Assembly: GCA_902728285.1 (NCBI GenBank)
Contig: CACVBU010000534.1
Coordinates: forward strand, 2,302,583 to 2,366,582
Source: Clytia hemisphaerica
Lineage: Eukaryota > Cnidaria > Hydrozoa > Leptothecata > Clytiidae
DNA length: 64,000 bases
Direction: 5' to 3'
The notes under the pieces are model-generated. The model saw only the letters and a program-made list of their open reading frames with translations. It had not been told where the DNA came from and did not search any database. The translations under genes and the position numbers were made by a program. Position 1 is the stretch's first letter. Every line of letters starts with the position of its first letter. Positions 35,304 to 46,326 of the stretch are shown piece by piece.

Positions 35304-35456
35304 TGTGATTCCAAGCAAATAAAGAGGACTGTATTTTTCTATTAAATTTCACAAGATGTTTCTTCTATAAGCTCAAATTGCAACTAAATAATAACGCTAA
35401 CTTCACATCAAAAAACATGCTTTATATATTACTTGATCACGTGACAATTATTCACA
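35304..35456 (-). repeat. BEL 5' LTR (153 bp)
   Basis: The same termini as the other LTR. In element direction it contains TATATAAAGCATG near its start, a plausible TATA region. An AATAAA-like polyadenylation word on the minus strand is not obvious. It is followed by the primer site. Confidence 0.95.
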
Positions 35457-35639
35457 CTCCTGATTGGAATTGTATCAACACCAAACCAAGTCAGCTCTCA
35501 TGACACAACAAGTGAAATTTTGTTTGCAAGACAACCAATGCAATATTAAACAACTATTTAGTCTGTGTGTCATTACCACAAACATCAATAATACCCTCAA
35601 GCAAACAGAAGTGGTGTACTGATCAGACTCTTGCTCATT

Positions 35640-36715
35640 CTTAGTGGATGAACTGAACCCAGGACCCATTGGCAATAGACGTGTGAAGTATCCTTGCGGA
35701 ATCTGTGAAAAAGCTGTCCGAAACAACCAAGATTGTATTTCATGTGATAAATGTTAGCAATGGTTTCACACAACATGCATAAGTATGACAGACATCATTT
35801 TTAATTCTTATGTGAATGATAAAGAACTCGAGTGGACTTGTCAAATGCGAAATGCCAGACATTAACTCGTCTTATCTTGATACATCCTTATCATCAAATG
35901 GAAGTAGTGATAGTGATATTAAACCTGACAAAGTGAAAGCAAAATACCTTCGTTTAATGAATGTCAATTTCCAATGTATCCGGGGCAAAACAGAACTTTT
36001 TCACAAAAGGATGCTTGAAGTAAACCTTGACATTATAATTGGCTTACAAACTCGTGTAGGCCTTTCAAGAGATTCTGAATTACACCTCCCCATCCATCCT
36101 GATGGTGAGGATGGATGGGGAGGTGTTATTATTATAACTAAACTTTCCCTAAGTGCAGAAGAGATTTTCAATTCAAAAGATACATAGTCTATAGCCATCA
36201 AAAAACCAGTTATTATAGTTTCAGCATATCGCCCACCAAAAAAAAACTCCCGTACTTTGAACTTTTAACAAAGGACATCAAATCAATTATCTCAAAATTC
36301 AAAACCAGCACAGTCTGGATATGTGGTGACTGGAATCTGCCTGCTATCGACTGGTAAACTAATTCAATTGTAAATCACAATAATTCGAAAGCTATCAATG
36401 AAACAGTAATAAACATGATATATTACTGTAACCTCGACCAAATTATTAACTACCCTACACAACAGAACAATACTCTAGACAAATAACTTTTCACTTGTAT
36501 CCAACATCAATGATATACCAGGAATAAGTGTTACTGATGTTATGTGTCACCCGTTCAGGCAACGTGCAAACAAGAGAACAGTCCACTTATGGAATAAGGA
36601 AAATATTCCTCTGCTAAAACAAGAACTTCAAATCAAACACGCAGAAGGGATGTCCTCCATCGACAACACGTGGAGTGACTTCAAATCTGAAGAAAGCAAA
36701 AAGAGAAAACGAAGA
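35640..36715 (+). pseudogene. LINE ORF2 5' part: PHD finger and AP-like endonuclease
   Basis: It begins after a DELNPGP motif, typical of the junction before the PHD finger in L2/CR1-like elements. The PHD-type zinc finger is YPCGICEKAV, CISCDKC, WFHTTC and LEWTC. The exonuclease-endonuclease-phosphatase domain follows: RLMNVNFQCIRGK, NLDIIIGLQT (D/L at the usual place), GWGGVIIITK, VIIVSAYRPP, ICGDWNLPAIDW, NTLD, and a degraded IPGISVTDVM where SDH is expected. The endonuclease nicks target DNA for reverse transcription. Several frameshifts and stops (for example in the finger at 35,756, and near 36,187 and 36,355). The reverse transcriptase is missing; the sequence changes after about 36,715. 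Confidence 0.75.
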
Positions 36716-37229
36716 AAGTAAAAAAAGTCGGCCTAGAACCCGGTGCGGAATACCGCTTTCGAGCGACCGTACTTGCTGAGAGAAAAAGAAGAATGATTTG
36801 AAAGTTAAAAGACACCAACCAAATCCATCAAAAAAACCAACAACAAAACCAAATCCAAAATGCTCACAACCAACCACAAATTAGCGCTCAAACACCACCT
36901 CAAATGCTTCCACCTCAAATGCTGTCACAAATACCACCAAATACTTATTCCATCACAATCGATGCAGCCAAGATTTTTTCCACCTAAAATACAATATTTA
37001 CAGCAGCCACACACAAACTTTTGTTATATTTGGAAACAATAATTTAGATTAATATTTATTCATTTTACTTTTTAACTATTGAATTTGATTTTCTTTACTT
37101 TGATTCTTTCATTTTCGATTTTAAAAGTTTTAGTGTTCTTTATAAATCTTGATGGTCTTAATAAATTCTTGGCAGTTGTAATAAATTCGCGGTGGTCTTA
37201 ATACATTCGTGGTGCCCCTATGATAGTGA
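36716..37229. other. Non-coding, with a 75-bp segment shared with 53.5 kb
   Basis: At 36,728-36,800 the sequence CCTAGAACCCGGTGCGGAAT and following (GAGCGACCGTAC, GAGAAAAAGAAGAA) matches 53,540-53,600 with substitutions. A Gln/Pro-rich frame (QISAQTPPQMLPPQML) at 36,815-36,980 is too simple in composition to call. The rest is AT-rich. Confidence 0.45.
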
Positions 37230-37650
37230 AATATATTTGGCCTGTATATTTCAAAGACATTTTATTTACATCTCAAATGCTTTTCAAAAAGCATTCCATC
37301 TACAACCCGTCAAGCATTTCAAATACCATCCATGAAATGTTTCTGGATGGTAAAGTTTGGATTGTATTCGAAATGTGTATCCAAAAAACTTTTCATGCAC
37401 AATCCAAATACATTTCAAAAGTGCATTTCAAAAGCATTCCACGCAATGTGTCTGGATGGGATTGCTTGGATTGTACTTGAAACGTATCCTAAAAACTTTT
37501 CATGCATATTCCAAATACATTTCAGCATATTTCAAATACATTTCAAAATTGGATTTCAAATTTCCATGGAATGTGTATGGATGGTATCGTTTTGGTTGTA
37601 CTTGAAACGTTTATTGAAAAATTCTTTCATATTGCACAATCCAAATACAT
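37230..37650. repeat. ~120-bp tandem repeat, three units plus partials
   Basis: Each unit has CAATCCAAATACATTTCAAA, then GCATTCCACGCAATGTGT, CTGGATGGxxTxG, TTGGATTGTACTTGAAACGT and an AAAAACTTTTCATGCA segment. Units are diverged and one has an internal duplication of CAAATACATTTCA. The long overlapping frames here come from the repeat. Confidence 0.75.
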
Positions 37651-38190
37651 CACAAAAAGTTCAAAAGCATTCCGCAAGGGCGCAGGAACAGCTGAAATTG
37701 GTTAGATTTGTTTAAAATTCACCAGGAAAAGTCGAAAATGTGTCTCCAGCCACCCTTCAGTCTATTCCATAATTTTTTCAATAATTTAAATCTGAATACA
37801 TTTCAAGAGTGACTCTAAAAGTTTAATGACTTAACCAAAATTTTGTGATTTTGTCAAGGTTGGCTTCACATTCGTCTAATGCCATTAAAATCAGCTTTCA
37901 CAGGCGGTGAAAGAGCTTTTTAGAGTAAGAAAAAATTATTTACAAAAATTTTTCAAGAAAATATTACTTAATCGAAGACGAGAACTTGATGACAAGTGTA
38001 TTTCAAGAAATAAAAATCAGAACCATTGCCACCGGTTAAAATTTTATGATTTTGATTTTATGAATCAGCAAAATGATTAAACTTCACAAATTTGAGAAAT
38101 TTAGTATTGCAAAAGGTAATCCTACAAATCCTAGTATCTATCGTCATACCATTGCTTACTTTCGTTTTTGCTTTGTTTTATCCTGGGAAT
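37651..38190. other. No gene seen
   Basis: AT-rich spacer without supported features. Confidence 0.4.
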
Positions 38191-38376
38191 CCAAGCGTTA
38201 AACTTTTTTCACAGTCTAGTTTATGATATTTTTGCTGCTGGTTTAACGCTTGGCGCAGGTAACTCGCCTGCAGGGAGATTTTTCCCTGCAATGCAGGTTC
38301 GGCCTGATTGGCCAGCTTTCGGCGTATTACTTAGCAGTACTTTCGCGCGCATTTTGATTATTTCGATGCGCGCGCA
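38191..38376. repeat. Cluster of three hairpins in a GC-richer island
   Basis: CCAAGCGTTAAAC (38,191-38,203) pairs with GTTTAACGCTTGG (38,241-38,253). TGCAGGGA...TCCCTGCA forms a tight hairpin at 38,269-38,290. CGCGCGCA (38,344) pairs with TGCGCGCG (38,367). The island is clearly richer in G+C and CpG than its neighbours. It could be a small transposon end, a promoter-like island or an insulator; no gene starts next to it. Confidence 0.6.
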
Positions 38377-38657
38377 TAATTTATGGAAAAAGCTGACTCT
38401 GCAGAAAAAAGGAAAACAAATGAAAATGAAAACATAGATTCATTTCAAAACAAAATGGCTGTTGGCTGGAAGTCTAAATACATGTGGCTGATGTTTTTAT
38501 TTGGTTTTTAGTAGCTTTGAAGGTCTTTATAGATTGTGGAGGAGTTTTATGGTAAGTTGATTATGTGTGTTTGCCTGGGTTTCCAAAGTTCAGAAACTGT
38601 CAACAAGGGTTCACACACAGACTGTTTATAACATTCTGTGTCAGACTAATCTACCTG
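38377..38657. other. Spacer
   Basis: No supported feature; low-complexity AT-rich DNA. Confidence 0.4.
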
Positions 38658-38740
38658 CACCAAGCTCTATAATTTTAGAACTTTGTGAGGTGAGGTATTT
38701 TTTGTTTTTTCTAAAATTATGAGCTTGGATTCCCAGGCTA
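38658..38740 (-). repeat. ~85-bp hairpin repeat, copy 2
   Basis: Inverted relative to copy 1. CAAGCTCTATAATTTTAGAA pairs with TTCTAAAATTATGAGCTTGG around a 38-base loop, giving the clearest hairpin of the three copies. It directly abuts interspersed repeat copy C. Confidence 0.75.
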
Positions 38741-39128
38741 GCTTTGTTTGTGTTTTTAAATGACTTTTAGTCTCTTGCTCCACAAATTTGTTCCATTGGC
38801 TTGGTTTAGACTTTCTTCAGCCTTTGTTTTGAAATTTAAGGCCCATCTACATTTTGTAATTTTAATTTCTGCCAAGACTTGCCTTTTTCTCTCTTCTTTT
38901 GTTTTAAATGTCTTCGAATGTATTTAACGATCGTATTTATTAATGACATTCGAATTCTTTTCAAAACAATTTCATTTCATAGAAAATAATATTTCAAAAG
39001 TAAATTAAAACATAAAAATCAAAAAGTTTGTGGACAACAACAACATTTAAAGGGCGATATATAGCATAAGAAAAAAAAATTAGTTCACTTCTTTCTTCTT
39101 ATAAAAATATTCAAGTCGTTGTTGCAAA
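38741..39128 (-). repeat. Interspersed repeat, copy C (truncated, inverted)
   Basis: Reverse complement of the 3' half of copies A and B, from CATTTAAAGGGCGATATATAG down to the CAAACAAAGC segment. Both outer termini are missing. Confidence 0.8.
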
Positions 39129-39139
39129 TTTTTTTTCCG

Positions 39140-39222
39140 TGATCGGTTAGAAGAATCTTTCATAGTTGGAAGATTCTTTTAACATTAGAAGAATCTTCAC
39201 TATTAAGGTTGGAAGAATCTCG
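39140..39222. repeat. GGAAGAATC repeats, site 1
   Basis: Four words of the type GGAAGAATCTT(T/C)A alternate with TTCACTATTAAGG. The same words in opposite orientation (GATTCTTCCAACCTT) are at 50,860-50,950. The two sites lie on either side of the zinc-finger/MULE block. Confidence 0.6.
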
Positions 39223-39867
39223 CCTCGCTGTTCGTGTTTCGTCTAATCAGTCCTTCCAGAAATGACGTCAATTGTGTGCGCGTAAAACAAAAAATTATAA
39301 ACATTTGATTAAAAAATTGTGCTGTCTGGCTGGTAACCTATATACTATGACTTTGTTAAATACTTATTTTCTGTTTTTAGATTAAAATACGGATTCAACT
39401 GATGATGTAATTGAGCTCCCTTCTACTGTGAAAGAAAACAATAAATGCGACAGGCTTTCAACTGTTTTACAGAGAAATAGCGGTAAATTCTAAATATTCA
39501 TTTTCAGAGTTAAATATTCATTTTTCTGCAAATGATGTGTAGCTGCGAAGCCCATTTACACATGTTAACGACAAGAATAAAAGAGGAATACACCATTTTT
39601 ATGAGAAAAAAACTGTTAGGCTAGGCATTGAGGCTTTTGGTATCAAAAGGTTATGAAAATATGTTTTTTCAATAAGAAATTCAAAAGCTTAAAAGTAGAC
39701 TCTGAAACATCCAATCACCAAGGATAGGAAATTCTTACAAAATGCTCAAGAAGTATCGGAAATTTTAATAAGAGCATTATTTTTAATGTTATAATCCTAA
39801 AGAGTTAAAAAGATTTTTTACTAATGATCTTTTAATAAAATAATCGTGTAAACATCTATCATTTTAG
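39223..39867. other. Spacer with a possible upstream exon of the zinc-finger gene
   Basis: At 39,381-39,480 a segment between a pyrimidine-AG and a GT reads DSTDDVIELPSTVKE in one frame and could be an exon, but its phase does not fit the next exon. The remainder is AT-rich. Confidence 0.3.
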
Positions 39868-40589
39868 AAAGACCTTGCAATTCCCGATGATGAAGGTGTC
39901 CAGTTGTCCATTGGGGAAATGTCGAAATTTGCTGGTGGATTATGGAGGAGGAAGAGAGAAATGTAAGGCTAGGCTTTTTGCCATAGGCTTTAAAATTTAT
40001 GAAAAAGATGAAGATTTTTTATAAAAATAAAGTACTGATTGTGTTCACATTTCGATTTTCCAAATTTTGCTTTCATATTGTATAATCACTGTGATTTAAG
40101 ATTAAAAAAAGTAATAATAAAAGTCAGAAAAAAATAGAGAAAATTATAAACAAAGGGCCATAAAAATGGAAGAAAGTGTCACAATAAACTTGCTTTTAAT
40201 TTTACTAATAACAATAAACTTTTTTATTTACTGAAATTTTAGAACTGGAAAAAAGAAGCCAAGCAACCAGCAAACAATGATATGCTCGAAATGCGAAAAA
40301 GTGTTCACTCCACCAAAGTTTTTGAGGCATCATGTTAAAAGATGTAGGGAGGTGGAATGCGATGTATGTCACAAAACGTTTAAGAACTTGGTTTTGCTGG
40401 AAAAGCAGAAAATAACTCACGAAAAAAAAATTCAAGTGTGAATTGTGTCCGAAAGAGTTTGGCTTTATGAGTTCATTGAAGAAGCACAATTTAACACACG
40501 AGCCACCAAGTCTCAAATGTTCATAGTGCACTGGAATGTTCCGGACTGTTTCAAATTTGAACAGACACTTAAAAACTCATGCAGTATGA
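39868..40589 (+). pseudogene. C2H2 zinc-finger protein, four fingers, broken
   Basis: Exon 39,868-39,962 (KDLAIPDDEGVQLSIGEMSK) is joined in phase to exon 40,243-40,589 by a GT..AG intron. Fingers: ICSKCEKVFTPPKFLRHHVKRC (a C2HC variant), then CDVC...H, then in another frame CELCPKEFGFMSSLKKHNLTH and a last one ending SNLNRHLKTH. A run of nine A near 40,425 causes the frameshift after finger 2. A stop replaces a residue in finger 4 (CS*C). Such fingers bind DNA. It could be a host relic or part of a transposon; it converges on the MULE gene end 230 bp away. Confidence 0.65.
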
Positions 40590-41695
40590 ATGAAAATAGA
40601 TAAGTGTGTAAAAAAGCGGATATATCCTATATATAACAAAGTACAGCTAAATATAATTCAATATGAGACTATAAATTTGTGTATTTGCTGCGCCAACTCT
40701 CATTTATTAGAAATAAATGCAATGTCAAGCGATATAAAACTACTTTTGTTTCTTTATTTTCTGTGCAGACAAGAACTTAGCCTTAGAAGCCATGGTTCTG
40801 CCAGCTTTCTTTGAAGCTGCTACGTTATCAGCCACATTTTTTGAAAAGTTGTGCTGTCTCTTTTGTTAATGAAGGGGTTCTTCTTAACTGATGAGCCTTT
40901 TGCTTCTGGGTTTCTGTTACCATTGCCCGTTTTTCTGCATTTTACAGATTCTGGCTGATCGTATATTTTTCCTTGTCTTGCTCTCTTTATCAAAGATGTA
41001 GAAGTGATCTTCAAACTTGTGTTTTGACTGGTTGCAAAGGTATGAAAAGCACTGGACAGTCTTGAAGATTGACCTTTGTATTTTTTCAACTCTCTCACAA
41101 AATTTAATCACACCCCGTAATAGATTGCTATCCTGTGTTGCTTTGATAACTTTAAATAAAGTGGTATCCACTTTTTGCAGCTCATCCATAACCTCCTGCT
41201 TGTTTATGACATCAATAGATCTTCTCAAGTCGATGGGTTGGGCTAAAATAAATAAATGTAATTAATTTTGAGAACTGCTATCACTCAATTCCAGAAGAAG
41301 AAAAGACTAAAGTTTTTTTTTATCCAATTATTTAAGGTATGAAATCTTTTTCAAGAGTTTTTGGTAAGAATCCCTTCTACCCTTCTACCCCAGCGCAATA
41401 TATACTTAATGGTCGCTCTCTTATAAATAATTCAAATTCGAAACATACCCTGTTTGTCCTTGCACTTCAGTGAAGATGGTTCAGGTGATGACTCGACCTC
41501 TTGTGTTATATTTGGTTCTATTTGATCAATTTCATTCTGAGCCGTTTGCTCCGTCCAGTTATGCAAACCATCATAGTAATGTTCAGGCAAGTATTCCCCG
41601 ATAGCTAGGTAAGAGTACTCTCTTCTCTGACTTGATGAGAGATATGGAAGGAATGCTGATCCATTTTTGTTTATGTGGAGCCAGATAACATATTA

Positions 41696-41738
41696 GCGAG
41701 TTTATGTAAATTCGATTTCTAGTGCTTCGGCGAGTGCA
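41696..41738 (+). repeat. Harbinger left terminal inverted repeat
   Basis: 43 bp, matching the right end with about four mismatches; common parts include TATGTAAATT, GATTTCTAG and CGGCGAGTG. Beyond the repeat both ends carry a TACGTCAC- or TGACGTCAC-like word. Confidence 0.9.
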
Positions 41739-42001
41739 GGGGCTGGTGACGTCACAACGGCCTGGGTAAGCAAATTCGACTTATCGGGAAATCTTGGTGT
41801 CAATTTTGCTTCAGACGGTAAAAACAACAAAATTACTGTCTGCCTGTTTCGGTTAGGATCTAAACCCGAAAATGTTTATTTTCTCCGGGAAAGCTTGCAC
41901 CTTTGGCGAAAACATAAACAAAAATTTTTTTTCCTAGAAACCAGAAAGTGTTTTGTGCAGGTCCTGATCTGATCCAAAACTTTACTTTGTTTTGCACAAA
42001 A

Positions 42002-43249
42002 ATGGACAATTTTTTCGAAACTTTCAAACTGTAAGTATCATAATCATCATCTTTTAGTGATAAGAATTTTGTTTGTTTTTGCTTTCTGTTCTTTTTCTTA
42101 AATAAAGTCAAGTAGTGTTTTAAAAAAACATAGTTTGCCGTAAGAAAATGAATGAAATTAGCTTAATATCAATCTTTAAACATTTTTTTGATTATATATT
42201 TTTTCTTTTTTAGCTCTGCTTCAAAAGAAAATCAACCACCAACACCACCCCACTTCGAAATCATTACCACCACACCAACGTCATTAAAGAAATTCCAAAC
42301 AGTCACCCAACATGATGCCACCTGTCAATTTGACAAATCTTTTTACAAATTCTGCCAGGAAACCCTTCAATGTTCCATTTCGTTCCAATGTTCCTGTGTC
42401 TGTACCTTTTAGTCCATTGATTTTTCCTGCTGCCAATGTTATTGTTCCTGTTTGCCGTCCCTCTGTAGCTGTATCAACTGTTGCCCACCCTGCTGTGTTT
42501 TCAACCAGTCAAAGTAATGTTGTGGATATGTCTTGCTGTGTTTCGTCTCTGTCGTCATCATCGTTTGAAGTCAACAACAACAAACAACCATCATCAAAAC
42601 CTCCATCTCGATTTACATTTGATGAGCAGGTTTCCTTATGCAAAGAGGTCATGATGACAAATTTATTTTCTTTTCCAAAAGGTTCTCCAAAAAGAACACC
42701 TATTTGGGAAGAATTGACAAGCAAGATAAGATGTCTTTGACAATAGGAAGGCCCCTTAAACGTCGATTTATACGGAAACATTTTAATGAACTTTCGAGTG
42801 GGTTCAAAATAAAACAAAATTGACAAATTAAAGGTAGTGGCATGAATGACTCTACCCCAACAGAACTGGATGAATTATTGCAAAATTTGTGGGACATTGA
42901 AAATTACGGAAAACTTGAAAAAGAAGCATCGCAAGCAAAAGAAGAAAAGACAAAATTAAAGAGGAAAACATTGTGTGAAACTATTGGAGAGACAAAAACT
43001 AGAGAGGAAGCACCTAAGAAACCACGTCAGGAAAGATCAGACAAAAAGGTGGAAAATCGAGAGACTGTATTAAATTTTGTGAGGAATAAATCAGAGAGGG
43101 AACTAGATTTGCGAGAGAAGGAATTGGCCATCAAAGAGAGAGAGTTGGCTCTAAAAGAAGAACTGTACAGGCAAAACACATTCTTGATAAAGTCTATGCA
43201 ACAGACAATTGATGACCAGAAAGAAAATTATAGACAAACTTTTGAATAA
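42002..43249 (+). pseudogene. Harbinger Myb/SANT-like protein, spliced, broken
   Basis: Exon 1 (42,002-42,030) starts MDNFFETFK and its donor is GTAAGTATC. Exon 2 starts at 42,214 and continues in phase (LSASKENQPPTPPHFEII). A Ser/Pro/Val-rich stretch follows, then the Myb/SANT-like trihelix region (RFTFDEQVSLCKEVM, KRTPIWEELTSKI, then GRPLKRRFIRKHFNEL), the TELDELLQNLWDIEN motif and a long C-terminal coiled coil (REKELAIKERELALKEE). In Harbingers this protein helps the transposase enter the nucleus and bind the ends. Breaks: frame changes near 42,340 and 42,720 and a TGA near 42,823. Otherwise the length is normal for the family. Confidence 0.85.
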
Positions 43250-44375
43250 CAGAGAAGCTTGATTTTCCAGGCCCTCTATCTTCAAAATTTTGCCTTTAAT
43301 TTTCTTTCAGTTCATTAAGTCTGGATCTTTTTTTTAAACTTTTTATCGTTAACAAAACTTAAAAACAAAATTAAACAAATTATGTGTCTGCATCGACTAA
43401 ATCAGGATTGTGTTTTGTCTGCTGCTTTCAGACGTGATGTCTAACCTCTGTTCAACAAGTTTTTACTACACTCATACAAACGCCTGATTGCAAACAACTC
43501 TCGGCACGTTTTATCGCATCCAATCAGATTCTAGTATTTTGTCATTTTAATTGCTCTTGGGAATAACGTAAATGTTATTATTTTTGCCTTTTGATAACAA
43601 ACTATTTTTCTTGCCTTGGGACTACGAAAAGTCTTCGGCAAAGGCAATCATGTTTTTACTGAGTTTGTTTGCAACCAAGATAATAGTACGCATCTTTAAA
43701 TTTATTCTATTTACTATGTATTTAAATTTGTATTTATTTTAAATCGATTTATGTATATGTTATTGAATTGTACAAGGTAGAAAGAAATTATTATTTTATT
43801 AATTTTAAGAATTTAAGAATTATTTATTGTTAAATTGATATATTTATGATATGGATTATAGTTAAGATCATTTAAGTCTTGATATTTTGTTGTAATTTAA
43901 GGTAAAAGATATCATTTTTATAAGCCTGAAACTATATTTTTAAAAATTCAAAATATCTATTGTTTGATTTCAAATATTTTAGTAGAAGAATACTGTAATG
44001 TAGTACAGTACGAAAAGAAACTTAATCAATCAATATCTTGTAATCTGCTTATCTCTTATCCCTGAACCTTTGATTATTCGAATAGTATTTGTTTTCCTAA
44101 AATTTAGACCATTAAAGGATCATGTACTTTTCTAAATTATGAAAAATGTTAGTAGATTTTTTGTAAAATCTTACTTTTTCTTACCTGGGGCTCTTGGAAA
44201 ATGTTTCTTCTAAATCTGTAAGGTGCCATTCATCTAATTGATACCAGTGACTGCTAGGGAAAAGGGGAAAGGGGGGCATGGGAAAGATAAGGGGGGCAAG
44301 TAAGATTTGTTTTTTTAAGAGATTTGTGGTTTTAAAAAAAACCGTTTTGTATATCCATGATGTCACCCCTTCCAC
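43250..44375. other. Non-coding space between the two convergent Harbinger genes
   Basis: Very AT-rich, with AATAAA-like words for 3' ends on both strands. No repeat or gene is seen. Confidence 0.5.
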
Positions 44376-44825
44376 TTATTGTCGTTGTTGAGGAGGATGT
44401 GGTGGTTGAGGTGGCTGCTGTGGTGGATGAGGCGGCTGTTGTGGTGGTTGAGGCAGTTGTTGTGGTGGTTGAGGCGGCTGTTGTGGTGGTTGAAGTGGTT
44501 GAGGCGGTTGTTGTGGTGGTTGAGGTGGCTGTGGGCGTAGATAGTCAATCAACGTTGGTGGTTGGCAATTAAAATAGTTGAACGTGTTCGAGCCATAGAG
44601 GATAGTGTGGAGGTTTGTCAAAAGAGCTGAAACAACATATTGCTTGGCAACAGGTGAACCACTCTTTTGCATGGCCTAGTAAAAAATCAAAAAAGCCTTT
44701 TAGAGAAAAGTTCAAAAACCTGAATACTATATATAAAATATTCAGTCCATTGAAAACCAGAAAAATGTTTAAATCTTAATTAAAAGGTTTTGAATATTGT
44801 ATGTCCTGTATGAATAAAGACTACT

Positions 44826-46326
44826 AGCCGGTACCCGGCGTCGCACGCCGGTTAAGCTGTAGCTGAACGCACTAATAAAAGTCCTTTGGATGTTGAGGCT
44901 AGCTTAAAAAAACGATCAAATGAACAAAAAGATATCTTCAAAGTTTGACTCTAACCCTCGAAAGCATCCAGCGAGGTCCTTTTTTTAAACATCTGTTTCC
45001 CAGGCATAGCCTTCCTGGAAAATTTGATCTGTTGGCCAAAAATTTCAAAAATCTTATTCCTAGAAATGGAGATCTGTTTCTCCTCAAAACCTAAATTTTT
45101 AATCTCAAAGTATCTTCCCTAGAAAATTTGATCTGTTTTCACAAATTTCAGAATTAAAATTTTGATATGTTCTCCCAAGCTTATAAGAAATAGGATATCT
45201 GTTTCCCTCTCCTGGAAATGTTCATCTGTTTCCTTTGCTTTTTGTGATTGATATCTGTTTTCCCCCAGAAAGTTCAATCTGTTTCCAATGCAATATTATT
45301 TTTTGGAAACAGATATCTGTTTCCCAATTTATTATGTCATCTCCTAGAAATATTGATCTGTTTCTCTCTGATGACGTCATCAGCTGGAGTGGGGAAACAG
45401 ATAGCTATAAGGAAAAGGTCTTTCCTAGAAAGTCGGATCTGTTTCCCCATTTTTCAAAAAACGCTCTCTCCTGAAAAAGGCAAACAGATATATTTCGGGG
45501 AAATGGGCTCGTTGGCTACTTCTGAACCCTTCTGAGATCTTTTTCTCGCTTCGCTCGCATTAATTAAATACGCCGTCCAGTTTTCGACTATTTGAGAAAA
45601 TCTCATGCTAAAGAGGAGTGAAATGTAGAAATGACAATTCTTCAGGAAAAAGCGGGAAATCCACAAAGAATAATGCAACTTTGTTTTTATCAGATTTAAA
45701 AAGATAAATAATAAGTCAATTCTAAATTGCTTTTTTAAAACCCTTGTCATAACTTTCCACGTGTAAAATGACGTACACAGTTTTTAACAGTATCAACCAC
45801 TTAAATGTTTTTATATGAAGAAAGAGATGGACTTATTTCTTCTCTTGCTTTTTATCGCCCTTTGAATTCTGTTATTGTTCGACAAACTTTAATTTTTATG
45901 TTTTGATTTACATTTGAAATGTTCTTTTCTATAAAAGAAACTTGTTTTGTTTTGAAAAGAATTCGAATGTCATTAATAAATACGATCGTTAACAGGTTAA
46001 AATACATTCGAAAACATTTCAAACAAAAGAAAAGAGAAAAACAGGATCGGGGAAAGCTGGGGAGAAATTAAAATTACTAAATGTAGATGGCCCTTAAATT
46101 TCAAAACAAAGGCTGAATAAAGTCTAAACAGAGGCTAGGCTCTATCCGATCTGTCAATCAAAACAAACTTATCGAGAACAAAACATTGCTTGCGAAATCG
46201 AAAGGCGCGAATCCAATAGAACAAATTTGTGGAGCAAGAGACTAAAAGTCATAATTTTAAAACACAAACAAAGCGAAAACGAAAGTGGTGACACAAAGAC
46301 ACAAAGCACCGCTATTAATATATAGA
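44826..46326 (+). repeat. Interspersed repeat, copy B, in the Harbinger intron
   Basis: Begins TAGCCGGTACCCGGCG and ends TTAATATATAGAT. It matches copy A along its ends and middle but also contains a minisatellite (44,985-45,490) that copy A lacks. It takes up most of the transposase intron. Its last base is only about 6 bp from the splice donor, so the donor context now reads GTATAATC followed by the repeat end. No long reading frame of its own. Confidence 0.85.
44985..45490. repeat. GATCTGTTT minisatellite
   Basis: About 14 words GATCTGTTT or ATATCTGTTT at 25-45 bp spacing, most preceded by CCTAGAAA or CTGGAAA. It is the reverse-complement counterpart of the AACAGATC array at 1,085-1,640. 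Two words occur inverted (GGAAACAGAT), so parts can fold back. Confidence 0.75.

Larger units (their letters stand above)
29310..35456 (-). mobile_element. BEL/Pao LTR retrotransposon, complete but inactive
   Basis: A 6,147-bp insertion with both LTRs, flanked by identical CTCCT (29,305-29,309 and 35,457-35,461), a 5-bp target duplication. On the minus strand the order is LTR, primer site, gag, protease, reverse transcriptase, RNase H, integrase, C-terminal DUF5641-like domain, polypurine tract, LTR. This order, a Pao-type gag and the PIGFVQPLT region identify BEL/Pao. It is disrupted by several stops and frameshifts and by an inserted element at 32,670-33,135. The LTRs differ by a few substitutions and a 6-bp indel, so the insertion is moderately old. 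Confidence 0.95.

Noticed and set aside
36716-36800. Fibronectin type III-like peptide (LEPGAEYRFRATV)
   Set aside because: Only about 15 residues, no rest of the domain, and the DNA is a repeat segment found again at 53.5 kb where the frame is broken.
36815-37042. Gln/Pro-rich protein
   Set aside because: Low-complexity composition with stops soon after; no start or splice context.
37230-37650. CRISPR array
   Set aside because: Units are diverged along their whole length with no constant-repeat/variable-spacer pattern, and the DNA is eukaryotic. The same applies to the arrays at 1,085, 10,140, 44,985 and 52,431.
37220-37715. Protein with CVWMV..LYLKR repeats
   Set aside because: It is the translation of a 120-bp non-coding tandem repeat; three frames are equally open.
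40820-41228. Independent small gene at the left of the Harbinger
   Set aside because: It is the C-terminal exon of the MULE: the exon before it joins in phase and the Harbinger only separates it from the rest.
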